Source: Microbacterium sp. CGR2 (lineage in GTDB: Bacteria; Actinomycetota; Actinomycetes; Actinomycetales; Microbacteriaceae). Taken from it: 64,000 nucleotides of DNA. This document shows positions 15,787-24,514 of the stretch, one piece after another. Numbering within the stretch: position 1 is the first letter of the stretch; every line of letters starts with the position of its first letter. The notes below the pieces were generated by a model. That model worked only from the letters and a program-made list of their open reading frames with translations, was not told where the DNA came from and ran no database searches. The stretch is from assembly GCF_003626735.1 (NCBI RefSeq), contig NZ_RBHX01000001.1:3038001-3102000 (forward strand). The letters are read 5' to 3'. Made by a program: the position numbers and the translations under genes.

Positions 15787-15849
15787 CTAGTCCTGATCGG
15801 CGGCGACCTTGACTGTCGGGATACGGATGCCGTTGCTGCTCATGCTCAT
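15787..15849 (-). CDS. Possible 20-residue small protein
   Basis: A 21-codon ORF, MSMSSNGIRIPTVKVAADQD, preceded by a strong GGAGGAG a few bases before two alternative ATGs (15849 and 15843). Such a binding site by chance in a non-coding position is unlikely, so it is probably translated. It lies between tRNA-Val and the aceE promoter region, on the strand opposite aceE. No signal peptide, no cysteine pattern and no recognisable precursor-peptide motif. It could be a free microprotein or a leader peptide, though no co-directional gene other than the tRNA follows closely. Confidence 0.4.
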   Translation of the reverse strand: MSMSSNGIRIPTVKVAADQD

Positions 15850-15968
15850 GTCTCCTCCGGTAGCTCTGCGGACGTTCGGACCTCTGTCATGAAGAGACCG
15901 GCCGCGCGACGGATGTGACATGCCGCGTCAAGGTCCGCCCGCGGCATCCGACTTCCTGTGATCAGGGA

Positions 15969-15974
15969 TAGGCT
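15969..15974 (+). promoter_or_regulatory. Probable aceE -10 element
   Basis: TAGGCT, matching the hexamer used throughout the window. It would give an untranslated leader of about 85 bases before the aceE GTG at 16067. Confidence 0.4.
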
Positions 15975-16066
15975 GAGGTCGGCGCGCGTTGTGCACAGTC
16001 GACAAGGCTGCCCGTGTCGCTTCCCGTTTCCTCGGCGAGACCCGCCAGCTTGACGAAAGGTTCCCC

Positions 16067-18793
16067 GTGACCGTCCACGATCAGGATCCGTACTCCCAAG
16101 GCCCCCTCGACAGCGATCCCGAGGAGACCGGCGAATGGCAGCAGTCTCTCGACGAGCTCGTCGACGCCAAGGGCCACGGCCGAGGCCGCGAGATCATGCT
16201 CAGCCTGCTCAAGCGCTCGAAAGAGCTGCACCTGGGCGTGCCGATGGTCCCGACCACGGACTACATCAACACCATCGCTCCGGAGAACGAGCCCGAGTTC
16301 CCCGGTGACGAAGAGATCGAGCGCCGCTACCGCGCCTGGATCCGCTGGAACGCGGCCATCACGGTGCACCGCGCGCAGCGCCCCGGCATCGGCGTCGGCG
16401 GCCACATCTCCACCTACGCGTCTTCGGCCGCACTGTATGAAGTCGGCTTCAACCACTTCTTCAAGGGTGCCGACCACGAAGGCGGTGCCGACCAGATCTT
16501 CATCCAGGGTCACGCCTCCCCCGGAACCTACGCGCGCTCCTACCTCGAAGGGCGCCTGACCGAAGACCAGCTCGACGGATTCCGCCAGGAGAAGTCGCAC
16601 GGCCCGAACGGCATCCCCTCGTACCCGCACCCGCGTCTGATGCCGGAGTACTGGCAGTTCCCCACCGTGTCGATGGGTCTGGGTCCGATCAACGCGATCT
16701 ACCAGGCGATGTCCAACAAGTACATCGAGAACCGCGGCATCAAAGACACCTCCGCCTCGCACGTCTGGGCCTTCCTCGGCGACGGCGAGATGGACGAAGT
16801 CGAGAGCCGCGGCCAGTTGCAGGTCGCTGCCAACGAGGGCCTGGACAACCTGACCTTCATCGTCAACTGCAACCTCCAGCGCCTCGACGGCCCGGTGCGC
16901 GGCAACGGCAAGATCGTCCAGGAGCTGGAGTCGTTCTTCCGCGGCGCCGGCTGGAACGTCATCAAGGTCGTCTGGGGTCGCGAATGGGATGACTTGCTCT
17001 CCCGCGACACCGAGGGTGCACTGCTCAACCTCATGAACGTCACTCCCGACGGTGACTTCCAGACGTACAAGGCCGAGTCGGGCGCGTACATCCGCGAGAA
17101 CTTCTTCGGCCGCGACGAGCGTGCCGCCGCCCTCGTCAAGGACTACTCCGACGACGACATCTGGAACCTCAAGCGCGGTGGCCACGACTACCGCAAGGTC
17201 TACGCCGCCTTCAAGGCCGCGACCGAGCACAAGGGCAAGCCCACCGTCATCCTCGCGAAGACCGTCAAGGGCTACGGCCTCGGTCCGCAGTTCGAGGGCC
17301 GCAACGCGACCCACCAGATGAAGAAGATGACGCTGGACAACCTCAAGACGTTCCGCGACGCGATGCACATCCCGATCTCGGATGCTCAGCTCGAGGAGAA
17401 CCCCTACCTGCCCCCGTACTACAACCCGGGACCGCAGGACGAGACGATCCAGTACATGCTCGAGCGCCGCCAGGCTCTCGGCGGCTTCCTGCCGGAGCGT
17501 CGCACGACCCACGTCGGCCTCTCCCTCCCCGAGGACTCCGCCTACGCCCTCCCCAAGAAGGGCTCCGGAACGCAGGAGATCGCCACCACCATGGCGTTCG
17601 TCCGTCTGCTGAAGGACCTGCTGCGCTCGAAGGACTTCGGTCACCGCATCGTGCCGATCATTCCCGACGAAGCGCGCACGTTCGGTATGGACGCCTACTT
17701 CCCGACGGCGAAGATCTACAACCCGAACGGCCAGCACTACACGTCGGTCGACCGCGAACTCCTCCTCGCCTACAAGGAGAGCCCGCAGGGTCAGATCGTG
17801 CACGTCGGCATCAACGAAGCGGGTGCCGTCGCGGCATTCACCGCAGCGGGCACGTCATACGCCACGCACGGCGAGCCGCTCATCCCGATCTACATCTTCT
17901 ACTCGATGTTCGGGTTCCAGCGCACGGGTGACGCTCAGTGGGCGGCCGGTGACCAGATGGCCCGCGGCTTCATCATCGGCGCTACAGCGGGTCGCACGAC
18001 GCTCACCGGTGAGGGCCTTCAGCACGCCGACGGCCACTCGCACCTGCTCGCGTCGACCAACCCCGCCACGGTCTCGTACGACCCGGCGTACGGCTACGAG
18101 ATCGCGCACATCATGCGCTCCGGTCTCGAGCGCATGTACGGCGGCAACCACGAAGACCCGAACGTGATGTACTACCTCACGGTCTACAACGAGCCCTACG
18201 TGCAGCCGGCCGAGCCGGAGAACGTCGACGTGGACGGCATCGTCCGCGGCATCCACCGCATCTCCGTCGGCGAGGGCAACGGCCCCCGCGCCCAGGTCTT
18301 CGCCTCGGGTGTCGGCGTCTCGTGGGCCCTCGAAGCGCAGGAACTCCTGAAGAACGACTGGGGTGTGATCGCCGACGTGTGGTCCGTGACGTCCTGGACG
18401 GAGCTGCGCCGCGACGGCCTCGCTGCCGACGAGCACAACTTCCTGCACCCGGAGGAAGAACCTCGCACGGCCTACCTCACCCAGAAGCTGCAGGGTGCCG
18501 AAGGCCCGGTCGTCGCTGTCAGCGACGCGATGCACGCAGTGCAGGACCAGATCCGTCCGTGGATTCCGCAGCGCTTCGCCACGCTCGGTGCCGATGGCTT
18601 CGGCTTCTCCGACACCCGCGCCGCCGCTCGTCGCTTCTTCAAGATCGATGGCCCGTCGATCGTCGTCCGCACGCTGCAGTCGCTCGCCGAAGAGGGAGCC
18701 GTCGACCGCTCCCTCGCCGCGCAGGCGATCCAGAAGTACAGCCTGCACGATGTGAACGCCGGCACCAGCGGCAACGCAGGTGGGGAAAGCTGA
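16067..18793 (+). CDS. aceE: Pyruvate dehydrogenase E1 component, homodimeric type
   Basis: Thiamine-diphosphate enzyme that decarboxylates pyruvate and passes the acetyl group to lipoyl-E2, supplying acetyl-CoA. At 908 residues it is a full-length single-chain AceE. The N-terminal domain has [21 protein letters not shown] and the ThDP/Mg motif [13 protein letters not shown] followed by [14 protein letters not shown]; the central and C-terminal domains have [21 protein letters not shown] and [15 protein letters not shown] 6 bases before the GTG at 16067 supports this start. The fatty-acid operon lies directly downstream, with fasR only 7 bases away, linking acetyl-CoA production to its main biosynthetic use. 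Confidence 0.97.
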   Translation: MTVHDQDPYSQGPLDSDPEETGEWQQSLDELVDAKGHGRGREIMLSLLKRSKELHLGVPMVPTTDYINTIAPENEPEFPGDEEIERRYRAWIRWNAAITVHRAQRPGIGVGGHISTYASSAALYEVGFNHFFKGADHEGGADQIFIQGHASPGTYARSYLEGRLTEDQLDGFRQEKSHGPNGIPSYPHPRLMPEYWQFPTVSMGLGPINAIYQAMSNKYIENRGIKDTSASHVWAFLGDGEMDEVESRGQLQVAANEGLDNLTFIVNCNLQRLDGPVRGNGKIVQELESFFRGAGWNVIKVVWGREWDDLLSRDTEGALLNLMNVTPDGDFQTYKAESGAYIRENFFGRDERAAALVKDYSDDDIWNLKRGGHDYRKVYAAFKAATEHKGKPTVILAKTVKGYGLGPQFEGRNATHQMKKMTLDNLKTFRDAMHIPISDAQLEENPYLPPYYNPGPQDETIQYMLERRQALGGFLPERRTTHVGLSLPEDSAYALPKKGSGTQEIATTMAFVRLLKDLLRSKDFGHRIVPIIPDEARTFGMDAYFPTAKIYNPNGQHYTSVDRELLLAYKESPQGQIVHVGINEAGAVAAFTAAGTSYATHGEPLIPIYIFYSMFGFQRTGDAQWAAGDQMARGFIIGATAGRTTLTGEGLQHADGHSHLLASTNPATVSYDPAYGYEIAHIMRSGLERMYGGNHEDPNVMYYLTVYNEPYVQPAEPENVDVDGIVRGIHRISVGEGNGPRAQVFASGVGVSWALEAQELLKNDWGVIADVWSVTSWTELRRDGLAADEHNFLHPEEEPRTAYLTQKLQGAEGPVVAVSDAMHAVQDQIRPWIPQRFATLGADGFGFSDTRAAARRFFKIDGPSIVVRTLQSLAEEGAVDRSLAAQAIQKYSLHDVNAGTSGNAGGES

Positions 18794-18800
18794 GCCCTCG

Positions 18801-20021
18801 GTGACAGCTTCGTCTTCCAGCGGCATGGACAAGGCCGCGACCCTCACCTGGCTGCGCCGTATCTCCGGTGACATCGCCTCGGTGACCATCAAGCGGCTGG
18901 AAGACACGCTCCCCTGGTACGCCGACATGCCACCGGCCCGCCGCTCTGCGGTCGGGCTGGTGGCGCAGGCGGGCATCACCTCCTTCATCCAGTGGTACGA
19001 AGACCCCAACTCCACTCCCTGGATCGCGGCGGACATCTTCGCGGCAGCTCCCCGCGAACTGCTGCGCAGCGTCAGCCTGCAGCAGACTCTGCAGCTCATC
19101 CGGGTGACGGTCGAGGTCACCGAAGAGCGTGTCGCCGGACGCGGCAACGACCTCCGCGAGGCGATCCTGCTCTATTCGCGCGATGTCGCCTTCGCAGCAG
19201 CCGACGTCTACGCGCGTGCTGCAGAAGCGCGCGGGTTGTGGGATGCGCGACTCGAGGCTCTCGTCGTCGACTCGATCCTGACCGGCGAGGCCGACGAAGA
19301 ACTCCCCAGCCGGATCGCCGCCCTCGGCTGGCACGGTCACGGTGAGGTCGCGGTGCTCGTGGGCACGACTCCCCCGCAGTTCGACGTGGACCTGGTTCGC
19401 CGGACCGCGCGGAAGCTGGCAGTCGACGTGCTCATCGGAGTTCAAGGCTCGCGCCTCGTGCTCGTCCTCGGACGCGCACGCATCGCAGGGCAGGAGGGCG
19501 AAGAGGAAGAGCTCGGTTTCCAGGAGATCGCCACGCGCCTCGAGCCGTCGTTCGGCACCGGATACGTCGTTCTCGGTCCCGCCGTCGCCGCACTCGTCGA
19601 CGCCAGTCAGAGCGCGCGCGCGGCACTCGCCGGTTTCGCTGTCGCACGCGCCTGGCGCGGAGCGCCCCGCCCCGTCGAGGCAGACGACCTGCTGCCGGAA
19701 CGCGCGCTGGCCGGGGACCCGCTCGCGAAGCAGACGCTCATCGAGCGCATCTTCCGCCCGTTGCAGGAGCACTCGACCGATCTCGTCACGACACTCTGGA
19801 GCTACCTCGACAACGGGCGCTCGCTGGAAGCCACCGCTCGTGAGCTCTTCGTGCACCCCAACACCGTCCGCTACCGCCTCAAGCGCGTGAGCGAAGTCAT
19901 CGGCTGGGATGCCACCGGGCCTCGCGAAGCCCTGATCCTGCAGACCGCGCTGATCCTCGGATCGATCGGTGCGGCGGATCTGGTGCGTCGCCGACCCACG
20001 CTGCGCCGAACCCCGCGCTGA
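18801..20021 (+). CDS. fasR: PucR/CdaR-type regulator, FasR-like activator of fatty-acid synthesis
   Basis: 406 residues. The N-terminal and middle parts form the sensory region of this family (GGDEF-like fold, weakly conserved), and the C-terminal PucR-type HTH is clear: LWSYLDNGRSLEATARELFVHPNTVRYRLKRV in pieces from about residue 330. A regulator of this size directly before fabD-fabH-acpP-fabF is FasR in Streptomyces, where it activates the operon. The start at 18801 (GTG) is uncertain; an ATG at 18825 and a GTG at 18780 are alternatives. It lies 7 bases after aceE, so read-through from aceE is likely. Candidate binding site at 20041-20065. Confidence 0.85.
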   Translation: MTASSSSGMDKAATLTWLRRISGDIASVTIKRLEDTLPWYADMPPARRSAVGLVAQAGITSFIQWYEDPNSTPWIAADIFAAAPRELLRSVSLQQTLQLIRVTVEVTEERVAGRGNDLREAILLYSRDVAFAAADVYARAAEARGLWDARLEALVVDSILTGEADEELPSRIAALGWHGHGEVAVLVGTTPPQFDVDLVRRTARKLAVDVLIGVQGSRLVLVLGRARIAGQEGEEEELGFQEIATRLEPSFGTGYVVLGPAVAALVDASQSARAALAGFAVARAWRGAPRPVEADDLLPERALAGDPLAKQTLIERIFRPLQEHSTDLVTTLWSYLDNGRSLEATARELFVHPNTVRYRLKRVSEVIGWDATGPREALILQTALILGSIGAADLVRRRPTLRRTPR

Positions 20022-20040
20022 CGCCAACCTGTACGCCACA

Positions 20041-20065
20041 CACAAGGGTTTCTCGCAATCTTGTG
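20041..20065. promoter_or_regulatory. Candidate FasR-binding palindrome
   Basis: CACAAG-N13-CTTGTG between fasR and fabD, about 47 bases before the fabD start. A second short repeat, TGGAT-C-ATCCA, follows at 20067-20077. The position suits an activator of the fab operon. Confidence 0.4.
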
Positions 20066-20111
20066 ATGGATCATCCACCACTCGGCCGCAATCGTTGACA
20101 GACTGGGTGAT

Positions 20112-21035
20112 GTGATTGTCGTCGTATGCCCAGGTCAGGGCTCGCAGACCCCCGGATTCCTCGCTCCTTGGCTTGAGCTCGAGGGGGTGGCCGAGCGTCT
20201 CGCCGCCTACTCCGAGGCTGCGGAGGTCGATCTCGTCGCACACGGCACCGTGTCCGACGCCGACACCATCCGTGACACCCGCATCGCCCAGCCGCTGATC
20301 GTCGCAGCCTCGCTGATCGCCGGTGACGCCTTGACGGCGAAGGCAGGCCGCCGCGCCGACGGGATCGCCGGTCACTCGGTGGGCGAGATCGCGGCGCTTG
20401 TCGGCAGCGGTGTGATCGATGCCGAGACCGGCATGCGTCTGGTCAGCATTCGTGGTCGCGCGATGGCGGATGCCGCGGCGCAGACCCCGACGGGCATGAG
20501 CGCCGTCCTCGGCGGCGACGAGGAAGCGCTCCTCGAGCGGCTCAAAGACCTCGGGCTCTCACCCGCGAACTTCAACGGCGGCGGGCAGATCGTCGTCGCC
20601 GGCGAGCTCCTCGCGCTCGAAGCACTCTCGACACAGGCGGTCAAGGGGACTCGCGTCGTCCCGCTGCAGGTGGCCGGCGCCTTCCACACCGAGTACATGG
20701 CGTCCGCCGTCGCCGCTCTGCGCGAAGCGGTCGCCACCGTCACACCTGCGGACCCGGCCATCCCGATGTGGACGAACCGCGACGGCACGGTCGTCGAAAG
20801 CGGCGCGCAGGCGCTCTCGTACCTGGTCGACCAGGTTTCGTCGCCGGTTCGGTGGGACCTCTGCATGGCGTCCTTCGCCGAGCGCGGCATCACCGGTCTG
20901 ATCGAACTCGCCCCCGCCGGCGCACTGGTCGGGCTGGCCAAGCGCGGGCTGCGCGGTGTGCCCACCGTCGCCGTGAAGACTCCCGAAGACCTCGACGCAG
21001 CCGTCGCGCTGCTGAACGGAGAAGCCGCCGCATGA
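20112..21035 (+). CDS. fabD: Malonyl-CoA:ACP transacylase
   Basis: Moves the malonyl group from CoA to acyl carrier protein, starting type II fatty-acid synthesis. 307 residues with the N-terminal PGQGSQTPG (7-15), the nucleophile elbow GHSVGE with S89, the partner histidine in GAFHTEYM near 200, and the C-terminal ELAPAGALVGL. The GTG start has no Shine-Dalgarno site; CAGACT lies 7 bases upstream, so the operon transcript may be leaderless. First gene of fabD-fabH-acpP-fabF; its stop overlaps the fabH start (ATGA). Confidence 0.96.
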   Translation: MIVVVCPGQGSQTPGFLAPWLELEGVAERLAAYSEAAEVDLVAHGTVSDADTIRDTRIAQPLIVAASLIAGDALTAKAGRRADGIAGHSVGEIAALVGSGVIDAETGMRLVSIRGRAMADAAAQTPTGMSAVLGGDEEALLERLKDLGLSPANFNGGGQIVVAGELLALEALSTQAVKGTRVVPLQVAGAFHTEYMASAVAALREAVATVTPADPAIPMWTNRDGTVVESGAQALSYLVDQVSSPVRWDLCMASFAERGITGLIELAPAGALVGLAKRGLRGVPTVAVKTPEDLDAAVALLNGEAAA

Positions 21036-22033
21036 CCGCCGTACTCGCCCAGCACACGGGCCCCGCGTACACGCGCATCTACTCCTTCGGCGCCGCGCGC
21101 GGCGAAAACGCCGTCCCCAACGACGATCTGATCGGTCCGATCGACTCCAGCGACGAGTGGATCCGCCAGCGCACGGGCATCATCACCCGGGTGCGTGCAG
21201 ACAAGGGCACTGACGCGATCGACCTCGCCACGGCCGCAGCGTCCGAAGCCATCGAGAAGGCCGGAATTCCTGCCGACCAGGTCGACCTCGTGATCGTCGC
21301 GACCGTCAGCAACCCCAAGCAGACGCCCTCGGTCTCGGCGATCGTCGCCGACCGGGTGGGCGCCAACCCGGCCGCCGCCTATGACGTCAACGCCGCCTGC
21401 GCCGGATACGCCTACGCCATCGCTCAGGCCGACGCGCTGATCAAGGGCGGAGCCGCCCGTTACGCCCTCGTCATCGGCGCTGAGAAGCTCTCCGACATCG
21501 TCGACCCGACCGACCGGAGCATCTCGTTCCTGCTCGGTGATGGCGCCGGCGCCGCACTCATCGGTCCCAGCGAGACACCCGGGATCGCCCCGGCTGTCTG
21601 GGGATCGGACGGATCGAAGGCGGATGCCGTCGGCATGAACGGCACGCTCACCGAGTTCCGCGACGGCGAGGTGCCGTGGCCCACGCTCCGCCAGGAAGGC
21701 CCGACAGTCTTCCGCTGGGCGGTGTGGGAGATGGCGAAGGTCGCCCGCGAAGCACTCGACAAGGCCGGGATCGAGGCATCCGACCTCGCAGCCTTCATCC
21801 CCCACCAGGCGAACATGCGCATCATCGACGAGTTCGCCAAGCAGCTGAAGCTTCCCGAGACCACGGTGATCGCGCGCGACATCGAGACGACCGGGAACAC
21901 GTCTGCGGCATCCATCCCGCTCGCCAGCCACCGTCTGATGGCTGAGCACCCCGAGCTCTCCGGCGGCCTCGCCTTGCAGATCGGCTTCGGCGCGGGGCTC
22001 GTCTTCGCCGCACAGGTCGTCGTCCTCCCCTGA
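21032..22033 (+). CDS. fabH: Beta-ketoacyl-ACP synthase III
   Basis: Condenses a primer acyl-CoA with malonyl-ACP, the first elongation step and, in actinobacteria, the step that selects branched primers. 333 residues with the Cys-His-Asn triad visible: C123 in NAACAGY, H258 in PHQANMRI and N289 in TTGNTSAAS. The start overlaps the fabD stop by four bases, indicating translational coupling. The sequence ends at GFGAGLVFAAQVV, the usual thiolase-fold C-terminus. Confidence 0.96.
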   Translation: MTAVLAQHTGPAYTRIYSFGAARGENAVPNDDLIGPIDSSDEWIRQRTGIITRVRADKGTDAIDLATAAASEAIEKAGIPADQVDLVIVATVSNPKQTPSVSAIVADRVGANPAAAYDVNAACAGYAYAIAQADALIKGGAARYALVIGAEKLSDIVDPTDRSISFLLGDGAGAALIGPSETPGIAPAVWGSDGSKADAVGMNGTLTEFRDGEVPWPTLRQEGPTVFRWAVWEMAKVAREALDKAGIEASDLAAFIPHQANMRIIDEFAKQLKLPETTVIARDIETTGNTSAASIPLASHRLMAEHPELSGGLALQIGFGAGLVFAAQVVVLP

Positions 22034-22050
22034 GATCGCGCGAGAATCCC

Positions 22051-22056
22051 TAGACT
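22051..22056 (+). promoter_or_regulatory. Probable internal promoter for acpP
   Basis: TAGACT in the 67-base gap between fabH and acpP, followed by a leader of about 40 bases and an AAGAAAGAGGAAG ribosome-binding region. A separate promoter would help supply the large amount of carrier protein cells need. Confidence 0.4.
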
Positions 22057-22100
22057 GTTCCACGGTTCCGAATACAACCCGCAAGAAAGAGGAAGACCAC

Positions 22101-22349
22101 ATGGCTTTCACCAACGATGAGGTCCTCGCCGGCCTCGCAGAGCTCATCACCGACGAGACCGGCATCAACGCCTCCGAGGTCGCCCCGGAGAAGTCGTTCA
22201 CCGACGACCTCGACATCGACTCGATCTCGATGATGACGATCGTCGTCAACGCCGAGGAGAAGTTCGGCGTCACCATTCCCGACGACGAGGTCAAGAACCT
22301 CAAGACGGTCGGCGACGCAGTCAACTTCATCGTCGCAGGCCAGGAGTAA
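22101..22349 (+). CDS. acpP: Acyl carrier protein
   Basis: 82-residue acidic four-helix protein that carries the growing fatty acid on a phosphopantetheine arm. The attachment serine is S41 in DDLDIDSISMM; helix III reads DDEVKNLKTVGDAVNFI. A purine-rich GAAAGAGGAAG region precedes the ATG. It lies between fabH and fabF and is followed by a strong hairpin that may set its mRNA level apart from fabF. Confidence 0.97.
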   Translation: MAFTNDEVLAGLAELITDETGINASEVAPEKSFTDDLDIDSISMMTIVVNAEEKFGVTIPDDEVKNLKTVGDAVNFIVAGQE

Positions 22350-22355
22350 TCCCGA

Positions 22356-22394
22356 CAGGATGCCACCCCCGCTTCTGCGGGGCGTGGCATCCTG
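22356..22394 (+). terminator. Intra-operon hairpin between acpP and fabF
   Basis: A perfect 11-bp stem (CAGGATGCCAC/GTGGCATCCTG) stacked on a 6-bp CCCCGC/GCGGGG stem with a TTCT loop and one bulged C. There is no T-tract after it, so it could be a partial terminator, an RNA-processing site or a 3' stabiliser for acpP mRNA. Confidence 0.6.
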
Positions 22395-22442
22395 CGCCCT
22401 GCCTCCAGCTCGCTCGATCCCCGCCCGACAAGGAACCACACC

Positions 22443-23681
22443 ATGACCAAGCGCATCGTCGTCACCGGCATCGGCGCCACGTCCGCCATCGGCGGGACCG
22501 CCCCGGACAACTGGACCAACCTGCTCGCAGGAATGTCCGGGACCCGCACCCTCGAGCACGACTGGGTTCAGGAGTATGAACTCCCCGTCACCTTCGCCGC
22601 CGAGGCGATCGTCCGACCCGAAGAGGTCCTGCCCCGCCACGAGGCGAAGCGGCTCGACCCCTCCTCTCAGTTCGCTCTGATCGCCGCACGCGAGGCGTGG
22701 GAGGATGCCGGGTCACCCGAGGTCGACCCGGAGCGCCTCGGTGTCGACTTCGCCACCGGTATCGGCGGCCTCTGGACTCTCCTGGACGCCTGGGACACCC
22801 TGCGCGAGAAGGGTCCGCGTCGCGTCATGCCGCTGACCGTTCCGATGCTGATGCCGAACGCTGCAGCCGGGAACCTCTCACTCCAGTTCCATGCTCGCGC
22901 TTACGCGCAGACCGTCGTGAGCGCATGCGCTTCGAGCACCGAATCCGTCATCCACGCCTTCCATCACCTGCAGGAAGGCCTCGCCGACGTCGTGATCGCG
23001 GGTGGCGCCGAATCGGCGATCCACCCGATCACCATGGCCTCGTTCGCGTCCGCTCAGGCGCTGTCCCGGCGCAACGACGACCCGCAGCACGCGTCTCGCC
23101 CAGGAGCCATCGACCGCGACGGCTTCGTCATGGGCGAGGGTGCCGCCGTGCTGATCCTCGAGACCGAGGATCACGCGAAGGCCCGTGGTGCCAAGATCTA
23201 CGGCTACGTGCTCGGTGGCGGTGTGACCGCTGACGCCTACCACATCACCGGGAACGACCCCGAGGGCAAGGGCGCTGCCCGTGCTGTGACCCACGCCCTC
23301 GAAGAGGCCGGCGTCACCGCCGATCAGGTCACCCACATCAACGCGCACGCCACCTCGACGCCCGTGGGAGACCCCAACGAGTACGTCGCGCTCAAGCGCG
23401 TGTTCGGCGATCGTCTCGATGAGATCCCCGTCTCCGCCACGAAGGCCTCGACCGGCCACCTGCTCGGTGGCACTGGCGCACTCGAGGCGATCTTCGCCCT
23501 CCTCGCGCTGCGCGACCGCGTCGCGCCGCCGACGATCAACATGACCGAGCCCGACCCCGCGGTGCCGTTCCGCCTCTCCGGCGAGCCGATGCCGCTCGGT
23601 GACGGACCGCAGGTGGCGATCAGCAACTCATTCGGCTTCGGCGGGCACAACGCCGTCGCCGTCTTCGCCAGCGCGGACTGA
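22443..23681 (+). CDS. fabF: Beta-ketoacyl-ACP synthase II
   Basis: Elongates acyl-ACP by two carbons per cycle. 412 residues with the thiolase-fold Cys-His-His set: C162 in VSACASSTES, H302 in NAHATSTPVGD and H339 in KASTGHLLGG (K334 also present). The C-terminal NSFGFGGHNAV completes the gating region. An ACAAGGA sequence precedes the ATG at 22443. It is the last gene of the operon and is followed by a strong terminator. Confidence 0.96.
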   Translation: MTKRIVVTGIGATSAIGGTAPDNWTNLLAGMSGTRTLEHDWVQEYELPVTFAAEAIVRPEEVLPRHEAKRLDPSSQFALIAAREAWEDAGSPEVDPERLGVDFATGIGGLWTLLDAWDTLREKGPRRVMPLTVPMLMPNAAAGNLSLQFHARAYAQTVVSACASSTESVIHAFHHLQEGLADVVIAGGAESAIHPITMASFASAQALSRRNDDPQHASRPGAIDRDGFVMGEGAAVLILETEDHAKARGAKIYGYVLGGGVTADAYHITGNDPEGKGAARAVTHALEEAGVTADQVTHINAHATSTPVGDPNEYVALKRVFGDRLDEIPVSATKASTGHLLGGTGALEAIFALLALRDRVAPPTINMTEPDPAVPFRLSGEPMPLGDGPQVAISNSFGFGGHNAVAVFASAD

Positions 23682-23693
23682 GGCATTCACAGC

Positions 23694-23725
23694 GAAGGCC
23701 CCGGGACGCGATCCCCGGGGCCTTC
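23694..23725 (+). terminator. Terminator of the fab operon
   Basis: Perfect 12-bp stem GAAGGCCCCGGG/CCCGGGGCCTTC with an 8-base loop, 12 bases after the fabF stop. It sits between convergent genes and could work in both directions. Confidence 0.85.
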
Positions 23726-23753
23726 TCTGCGTCATTCGTACGAGCGGTCGTCG

Positions 23754-24419
23754 TCACCGCGACGCGGTAGGAGCGAGCCGGCGGGAGCGCTCTTCCCGGA
23801 GCCGCGTGATGCGAGGCAGGAACCAGCCGATGAGCGGCCCGACTCCCAGGGCGAAGAGAACCGTGCCGACTCCGACCGGGCCACCCAGCAGGAAGCCGAC
23901 GAGCAAGACGCTGCCCTCGATCAGCGTGCGAACGATCCACACTCTCCATCCGGTGACGCGGACCAGTCCGGTCATCAGGCCATCGCGTGGACCCGGTCCG
24001 AAACTCGCGGCGATGTACAGGCCGGTGGCGAACGCCAGCAGCACGAGCCCCACCGCGAACATGGGTGCGCCGACCCAGATCGACGGCGGCGCCGGGACCA
24101 CGGCGAGCGTCAGATCGGCAAAAGGCCCGACCAGCAGCGCGTTGAGGAGGGTGCCGACGCCGGCGCGCTGGCGCAACGGAATCCACAGCAGCAGCACGAC
24201 CACGGAGACGAGAACCGTGATCGTTCCGTACCCGATCCCGGACTGCCCGGAGACCCCGAGGGCAAGCACATCCCACGGTGCGACACCGATCCCGCCACGC
24301 ACCATCAGGCCCAGCGCCACGCCGTAGAGGAAGAGCCCGACGAGGAGCTGGACGATGCGCTCGGCGAGGTCCCGGCGACTCGTAGCGGTGACCGGAAGGA
24401 AGAGGGAGCGCAGGTGCAT
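23754..24419 (-). CDS. YczE/YyaS/YitT family membrane protein
   Basis: 221 residues with about five to six hydrophobic helices; the first half contains IVQLLVGLFLYGVALGLMVRGGIGVAPWDVL, the signature start of the YczE family. The C-terminal tail is basic and cytoplasmic. Function unknown, but the family is repeatedly found opposite MocR-type PLP-binding regulators, as here, and is thought to be their target. The ATG at 24419 is preferred; CATCAT lies 6 bases upstream. The gene converges on fabF with the terminator between them. Confidence 0.85.
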   Translation of the reverse strand: MHLRSLFLPVTATSRRDLAERIVQLLVGLFLYGVALGLMVRGGIGVAPWDVLALGVSGQSGIGYGTITVLVSVVVLLLWIPLRQRAGVGTLLNALLVGPFADLTLAVVPAPPSIWVGAPMFAVGLVLLAFATGLYIAASFGPGPRDGLMTGLVRVTGWRVWIVRTLIEGSVLLVGFLLGGPVGVGTVLFALGVGPLIGWFLPRITRLREERSRRLAPTASR

Positions 24420-24469
24420 GTCTCCATGATGGATGCTGCGGCCAGCTCCGCCGTGGGTCCACTCCTCGA

Positions 24470-24498
24470 AAAGTGGCCTGCGTATCTGACGCCACTTT
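24470..24498. promoter_or_regulatory. Probable MocR operator
   Basis: Perfect 8-base inverted repeat AAAGTGGC-N13-GCCACTTT in the gap between divergent yczE-like and mocR-like genes, ending just before the likely mocR -10 element CATACT (24503-24508). Confidence 0.55.
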
Positions 24499-24514
24499 GC
24501 CGCATACTGGTTCG

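Noticed and set aside
15962..17803. A 613-codon minus-strand frame across aceE.
   Set aside because: Antisense to an unmistakable AceE, with repeated Val/Arg/Leu-rich sequence and no motif.
20372..22549. A 725-codon minus-strand frame across the fab genes.
   Set aside because: Antisense to fabD-fabH-acpP, whose catalytic motifs are intact on the + strand.
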